Assembly: GCF_014695575.1 (NCBI RefSeq)
Contig: NZ_JACJOO010000067.1
Span: forward strand, 124,001-188,000
Reading direction: 5' to 3'
Origin: Leptolyngbya sp. FACHB-8
GTDB lineage: Bacteria; Cyanobacteriota; Cyanobacteriia; Elainellales; Elainellaceae
Length of the DNA stretch: 64,000 nt
Shown here: piece after piece, positions 60,555-64,000 of the stretch
Layout of the letters: each line of letters opens with the position of its first letter
Position numbering within the stretch: the stretch's first letter is position 1
Notes under the pieces: generated by a model
The model's input: only the letters and a program-made list of their open reading frames with translations
Told to the model about the DNA's origin: nothing
Databases searched by the model: none
Position numbers and translations under genes: made by a program

Positions 60555-61571
60555 TTAAGCGGCTTCCGTACCCTCAGGTACATATCGCAGCATTGTTCCT
60601 CCCTGCCCCAGAATAAAGCCCTGGTCTTGACTCAGGAAAACGACCCGGTAAAGATTAGACGGAGTATCCTCAACGGCTCGATCTTTTTCCCAGGTCTGGC
60701 CACCATCCCGGCTAACCAGAAGATTCCCACTTCCCCCCGTAATCCAGACTTCATCAGGAGTGCGATAGGCTAGATCCAATAATCCCCAACTGGTAGAGAA
60801 TTCCGGAGCGATTTGATCCTGCCATTCCTCTAAATTGTCGGGAGAAGAGAACTGAACAGTCCCGCCTCGCGCCAGTAGCCAGAGACGCCCATTCGGTGCG
60901 TAACCCATGTTTTGCAGACGTCGAGAGCTGGTGCGATTATGCTGCTCCCACGCATCCTGACCGGGTTCCCAGGTGGAATAAAAATTCCCTCGGGCAGACA
61001 CCGCAATATACCGCCCATCGTTTGAGCGGGAAATATTTCGCAGGACTCCAACCGCTTCCTGCACCATTGCTTTCCAGGTACGCCCACCATCTTTTGTTTG
61101 ATAGATGGCACCTACATCTGTTGTCATCTCAGCAGACTTGGAACCCAGAGCAATGATCGTATTGGGTAAACCTGGCAACTGCTCGCTAAGCGGAATGCGT
61201 GACCAGGATTTACCGCCATCGGTGGTGTGGAGCAAAATACTGGGCTGGCCAACAATCCAGCCTTCATTTCCCTTAAAACTTACAGAGCGGAAGGTGTAGG
61301 TCTGGTCATCTCCGAGTTGTAACTGTCGCTGGCTCCAGGTAGCCCCGCCATCCTTCGTTTCCAGGAGGGTAGAGTTTTTACCCACGAGCCAGCCATGGCG
61401 ATGATCACCTGTAAAGGAAACATCTGAGAGTGTTTCTTGAGTTGGCAGGGAAACCGCTTGCCAGGGGTTGTAATCCGTCGAGGGGAGAAAGCCCCGAGCG
61501 CAACCACTGGTGAAGAAGACGGCGATCGCCAGAACGACGACCTGAATTAAGTTTCGAAAAGTTCCACGCAT
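60555..61571 (-). CDS. ycf48: Photosystem II assembly factor Ycf48 (HCF136)
   Basis: 338 residues from MRGTFRNLIQVVVLAIAVFF; a lipobox (FFTSGCA) shows it is a lumenal lipoprotein. Seven-bladed propeller with repeated motifs ETKDGGATW, HTTDGGKSW, QTKDGGRTW, VSRDGGQTW. It assists early insertion of D1. An upstream ATG at 61616 is possible. Confidence 0.94.
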   Translation of the reverse strand: MRGTFRNLIQVVVLAIAVFFTSGCARGFLPSTDYNPWQAVSLPTQETLSDVSFTGDHRHGWLVGKNSTLLETKDGGATWSQRQLQLGDDQTYTFRSVSFKGNEGWIVGQPSILLHTTDGGKSWSRIPLSEQLPGLPNTIIALGSKSAEMTTDVGAIYQTKDGGRTWKAMVQEAVGVLRNISRSNDGRYIAVSARGNFYSTWEPGQDAWEQHNRTSSRRLQNMGYAPNGRLWLLARGGTVQFSSPDNLEEWQDQIAPEFSTSWGLLDLAYRTPDEVWITGGSGNLLVSRDGGQTWEKDRAVEDTPSNLYRVVFLSQDQGFILGQGGTMLRYVPEGTEAA

Positions 61572-61615
61572 GGGCTGTCGATGAGAGCTAGACGCCAGGG
61601 ACGAGAAAAATAACA

Positions 61616-61951
61616 TTAACGCAGGCCATAAAGGCTTAAGAAAAGGAGGAATGCCACAGCCAACGCGCCAAAAATGACCAGGTTTTTTCGACCGGGTGTC
61701 ATGGCATTAAAACCAAACCCGTAGTTCAAGTTTTCCTTAAAACCCGAAGGGTTACCGGCTGGCCCCACATTGCTAAAGCGGTTTTTGCGAGCACCACATA
61801 CGGGGCAACGCCAAGTATCGGCCAGTTCTTCAAAGGGAACGCCAACGGCAACCTTGCTGAGGCTGTCTCCCTTAGCAGGTTCATAAACGTAGCCACAGGC
61901 GGTACATTCATACCGGTCAAGGGTTTTGGAGTCAACGGCTTCTGTACTCAT
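61616..61951 (-). CDS. rubA: Membrane-anchored rubredoxin RubA
   Basis: 111 residues from MSTEAVDSKTLDRYECTACG. Two CxxC pairs (YECTACGY, WRCPVCGA) bind one iron, and a C-terminal helix (about 90-108) anchors it to the thylakoid membrane. Needed for PSI/PSII accumulation. Conserved position before ycf48-psbEFLJ. Confidence 0.95.
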   Translation of the reverse strand: MSTEAVDSKTLDRYECTACGYVYEPAKGDSLSKVAVGVPFEELADTWRCPVCGARKNRFSNVGPAGNPSGFKENLNYGFGFNAMTPGRKNLVIFGALAVAFLLFLSLYGLR

Positions 61952-62046
61952 GGCCTGGAGTTTTCCGTTAGATGAGAAGTCGTAACAATTTGTTTTATTC
62001 ATTATCCCATGAACTGGGCTTTAGACTAATTTTGCCTTTGCGTCAG

Positions 62047-62178
62047 CAGCAATTCTCATTTTGAAATCAGGCCCGAAAACCGCGCGCCTTTACCACGCGG
62101 TTTTCGGGCATCAAAGCCAAGAGTTCACGCCCGTAGGGCGTGAACTCTTGGCTTTGATGCCCATACTGAGAATTGCTG
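62047..62178. mobile_element. Double-hairpin MITE, family B copy 5
   Basis: 132 bp, perfect ends CAGCAATTCTC and GAGAATTGCTG. Stems CCCGAAAACCGCG (loop broken by TTTACCA) and CATCAAAGCCAAGAGTTCACGCCC (loop GTA; 50 bp). Flanks TTGCGTCAG and TCGTGTCAG match at 7 of 9. Surrounding AATTTTGCC / GGCAAAATT again suggests insertion into a palindrome. Confidence 0.9.
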
Positions 62179-62251
62179 TCGTGTCAGGAGGGCAAAATTC
62201 GGATTCATAGGCAAATGCTTCTCTTACCTGGCTGCTTGAGATCGTGAATTT

Positions 62252-62320
62252 AATAAAACCCCGATTTTTTGGGAAAGGTTCGACGCCACCGAGCTCTCCC
62301 AAAAAATTCGGGGTTTTATT
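62252..62320 (-). terminator. Hairpin after lspA
   Basis: AATAAAACCCCGATTTTTTGG and CCAAAAAATTCGGGGTTTTATT around a loose loop, 14 bases after the lspA stop; T-rich on the minus strand. Confidence 0.65.
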
Positions 62321-62333
62321 TTGTATGAGATTC

Positions 62334-62810
62334 TTAGCGGCTCTTTCGATTAGAAGGAGGGACCGGCAAGAAGGCAGAGGCTAGCAGACAGAAGATGCCG
62401 ATGTTTATGAAAACGTCGGCAAAGTTAAAGATAGGGAAATTGATCAGACGGAAATCGAAGAAGTCTACAACTTCCCCTGCCAGAAAACGATCGAGGCCAT
62501 TACCCAATGCCCCTGCCAGAATGCAGCCATACCCTATCTGCTCCAATCGATGCATTGTTGGACCGAACACGGCTAAGGCGACTAGCCCCAGACTTACCGC
62601 TAAAGAGAGCCAGCGCAACCACTCACCACTCTCGCTGAAGAGGCTAAAGGCAGCTCCAGGATTAGTTACGTAAGTCAGGTGAAATACCCCTCGCCAGAAG
62701 GGCCAGCTTTCATCGAGTTCAAAGTTCTGCACCACTAGCCATTTGGTCAACTGGTCGATCACCAGTCCTGCCACGGCAGTAACCCAGAAAAAGGAGTTTT
62801 TCCAGCGCAT
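62334..62810 (-). CDS. lspA: Lipoprotein signal peptidase
   Basis: 158 residues from MRWKNSFFWVTAVAGLVIDQ. Aspartyl protease that cleaves lipoprotein signal peptides. Catalytic aspartates in GNGLDRF and NFADVFINIG; TNPGAAFSLF is also typical. Four membrane helices. Confidence 0.95.
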   Translation of the reverse strand: MRWKNSFFWVTAVAGLVIDQLTKWLVVQNFELDESWPFWRGVFHLTYVTNPGAAFSLFSESGEWLRWLSLAVSLGLVALAVFGPTMHRLEQIGYGCILAGALGNGLDRFLAGEVVDFFDFRLINFPIFNFADVFINIGIFCLLASAFLPVPPSNRKSR

Positions 62811-62934
62811 AAAGGAGTAGCGGAAGATTAGAAGGGTAACTGCTGATAGATAGTCCAGGGTCATTCTCCCATCAATCTCCCCCATTCCCATGAGATATGC
62901 TCTCAAGAAACTCATAGTTTCTTCGCCGATAGCG

Positions 62935-63060
62935 CTAGTGTCGGGTTCGTTGAGATATCAGGATCATTGCTCCCACGCGCTCCTGATACCCTAACGAATC
63001 CGACACTAGTGCCTGAAAGAGTTGTTTTTTGCGCAAAGCGCATAAAAAACAACTCTTTCA
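62935..63060. repeat. Two palindromes upstream of lspA
   Basis: CTAGTGTCGGGTTCGTT and AACGAATCCGACACTAG (62935-63009), with inner TATCAGGA/TCCTGATA, then CTGAAAGAGTTGTTTTTTGCGC and complement with AAA loop (63013-63060). Confidence 0.7.
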
Positions 63061-63185
63061 GCGAGCTTTAGAACATGCCCTAGCAATGTGGGAGCGTGGA
63101 GGGCGCGCCCTCCACTCATCCAACTACTTTGCCTAAGCAAGCTGAAAATGCTTTAGCAAAGCGCATTTTGCAGCTCGGTGTAGGT

Positions 63186-63770
63186 TCAATAGAACAAAAT
63201 ATGGCGCATGACAAATGAGATGACCGTCACGGCACAAAGGATCACGAGTTGACCGGGCAGGGGGTAAACCGAGTAGGTCATCATCAATTTGGGAAGCGGA
63301 GAAACTGGGGCTTGCAGCCATTGAACGCTGTGGGCGATCGCCAAATAGCTCAATCCCACGACGTGCACCGTCAACAAACCACACAAACAACAAAAAGCTA
63401 GAGACTCTAATCGAACTGCTACCCGGAACGCTAAATTTCCACAAACCCAGGCTCCCGGGATAAATCCAAGCAAATAGCCAAAACCCGGCTCATGCACATA
63501 ATCTAGACCGCCCCCCTGACCAAAAATATTGAGCCAGAGCAGCCCCAACAGCAAATAGGCCATCTGAGAAATGGCCGCCGCATTTCTGCCACCCATGCAT
63601 CCTACCAAGAGCACCGCCCCAATCTGGTAAGTAGTTCCGAGGGAGTGAGGATGAAGCCCATCCTGCGCCCAAGCCCAGGGCGGATTCGTGACAAATGCTT
63701 CAAGGAACGTGCCGCCGATGGTCAAAATGAGACCAATCAACGCCCACAGGAGATCAGTGGGGGCAATCAT
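63186..63770 (-). CDS. bioY: Biotin transporter BioY
   Basis: 194 residues from MIAPTDLLWALIGLILTIGG; an earlier ATG at 63821 adds 17 polar residues. Six hydrophobic segments; the BioY pattern with LGLLWLNIFGQGGG and GYLLGFIPGAW is visible. Substrate-binding S component of a biotin ECF transporter. Confidence 0.85.
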   Translation of the reverse strand: MIAPTDLLWALIGLILTIGGTFLEAFVTNPPWAWAQDGLHPHSLGTTYQIGAVLLVGCMGGRNAAAISQMAYLLLGLLWLNIFGQGGGLDYVHEPGFGYLLGFIPGAWVCGNLAFRVAVRLESLAFCCLCGLLTVHVVGLSYLAIAHSVQWLQAPVSPLPKLMMTYSVYPLPGQLVILCAVTVISFVMRHILFY

Positions 63771-63920
63771 GACATGTAATAGAAACCCAACAAATGGATG
63801 CTGGCTCGGTTTCGCACCCACAATTGGACGCTTGAGTCAGCCAGTATTATACGTTCCCCGTGATCGGTTCGGTTTGCCCAAGTTCAGTGCAGACAAAAAT
63901 GGCAGTCCCGGAAAACGGGC

Positions 63921-64000
63921 TTAGTGAGCGATCGCCATTTCTTCTGCGCGGGCCTGTGGAATTTCATGGGTATAGAAGTCATAGGCCATGACTGTTTGAG
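63921..64000 (-). CDS. C-terminal end of an unidentified gene
   Basis: Minus-strand frame entering from the right edge and ending at TAA 63921; visible residues are QTVMAYDFYTHEIPQARAEE followed by MAIAH. Good codon pattern, but too short to assign. It lies 150 bases upstream of bioY in the same direction. Confidence 0.6.
   Translation of the reverse strand, partial: QTVMAYDFYTHEIPQARAEEMAIAH

Overview
The window is a chromosomal segment of a cyanobacterium. Evidence: the octamer GCGATCGC (HIP1) recurs throughout, in genes and spacers alike; the photosystem II cluster rubA-ycf48-psbE-psbF-psbL-psbJ lies at 59.4-62.0 kb; and ycf54, agrE/argZ and the short-TIR palindromic repeats are typical of the phylum. 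No plasmid, prophage or complete insertion sequence is visible. Genus cannot be fixed from the sequence.

Layout. 0-10.6 kb (mostly minus strand): lipoprotein end, gamma-glutamyltransferase, a lipoprotein with an SPFH/band-7 domain plus a small membrane protein, a very long SNF2-family helicase, tRNA-Ala(CGC), a HAD phosphatase and a methyltransferase. 10.6-21.4 kb is the accessory-looking part: an AT-rich gene-free kilobase, then a tight plus-strand operon of winged-helix-like protein, P-loop ATPase and DUF1802/PD-(D/E)XK nuclease (candidate defence or DNA-processing module), a phosphodiesterase, an uppS gene broken near its 3' end by a 141-bp MITE-like insert, a ferritin-like gene, a STAND NTPase with TPRs, and tRNA-Cys. 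21.7-30.6 kb: CpdA-like phosphodiesterase, two small genes, an RTX calcium-binding protein, a membrane protein and agrE. 30.6-31.3 kb: a large GC-rich inverted repeat, a 67-bp near-perfect palindrome, and a TPP riboswitch with no thiamine gene behind it. 31.9-41.4 kb: RHH-like protein, rsmA-ispE, DUF3082 protein, Fe-S photolyase, TraX, ssb, mreBCD. 41.8-55.4 kb: HAD proteins, dtd, a Crp/NtcA-like regulator, a stand-alone DALR (ArgRS-like) domain protein, Nif11-like protein, queA, ycf54-pdxJ, fni, GIDE-domain protein, manC. 55.8-64 kb: LCP protein, pentapeptide protein, rpoZ, the psb cluster, lspA, bioY and the end of another gene.

The most striking pattern is in the spacers. They are packed with long palindromes that fall into families, and two families can be shown from this window alone to be mobile. 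Family A is 122 bp, has ends ACCTCAGTTCGGG, and three copies carry 6-7 bp target duplications; one copy has a matching empty site at 41.66 kb. Family B is 132 bp, has ends CAGCAATTCTC, and four copies carry exact or near-exact 9-bp target duplications. Both contain two tandem internal hairpins whose arms co-vary between copies, and both have inserted inside other palindromic repeats, producing nested structures. Other families keep their ends while the central hairpin is absent or wholly different. The non-autonomous elements must be moved by a transposase encoded elsewhere.
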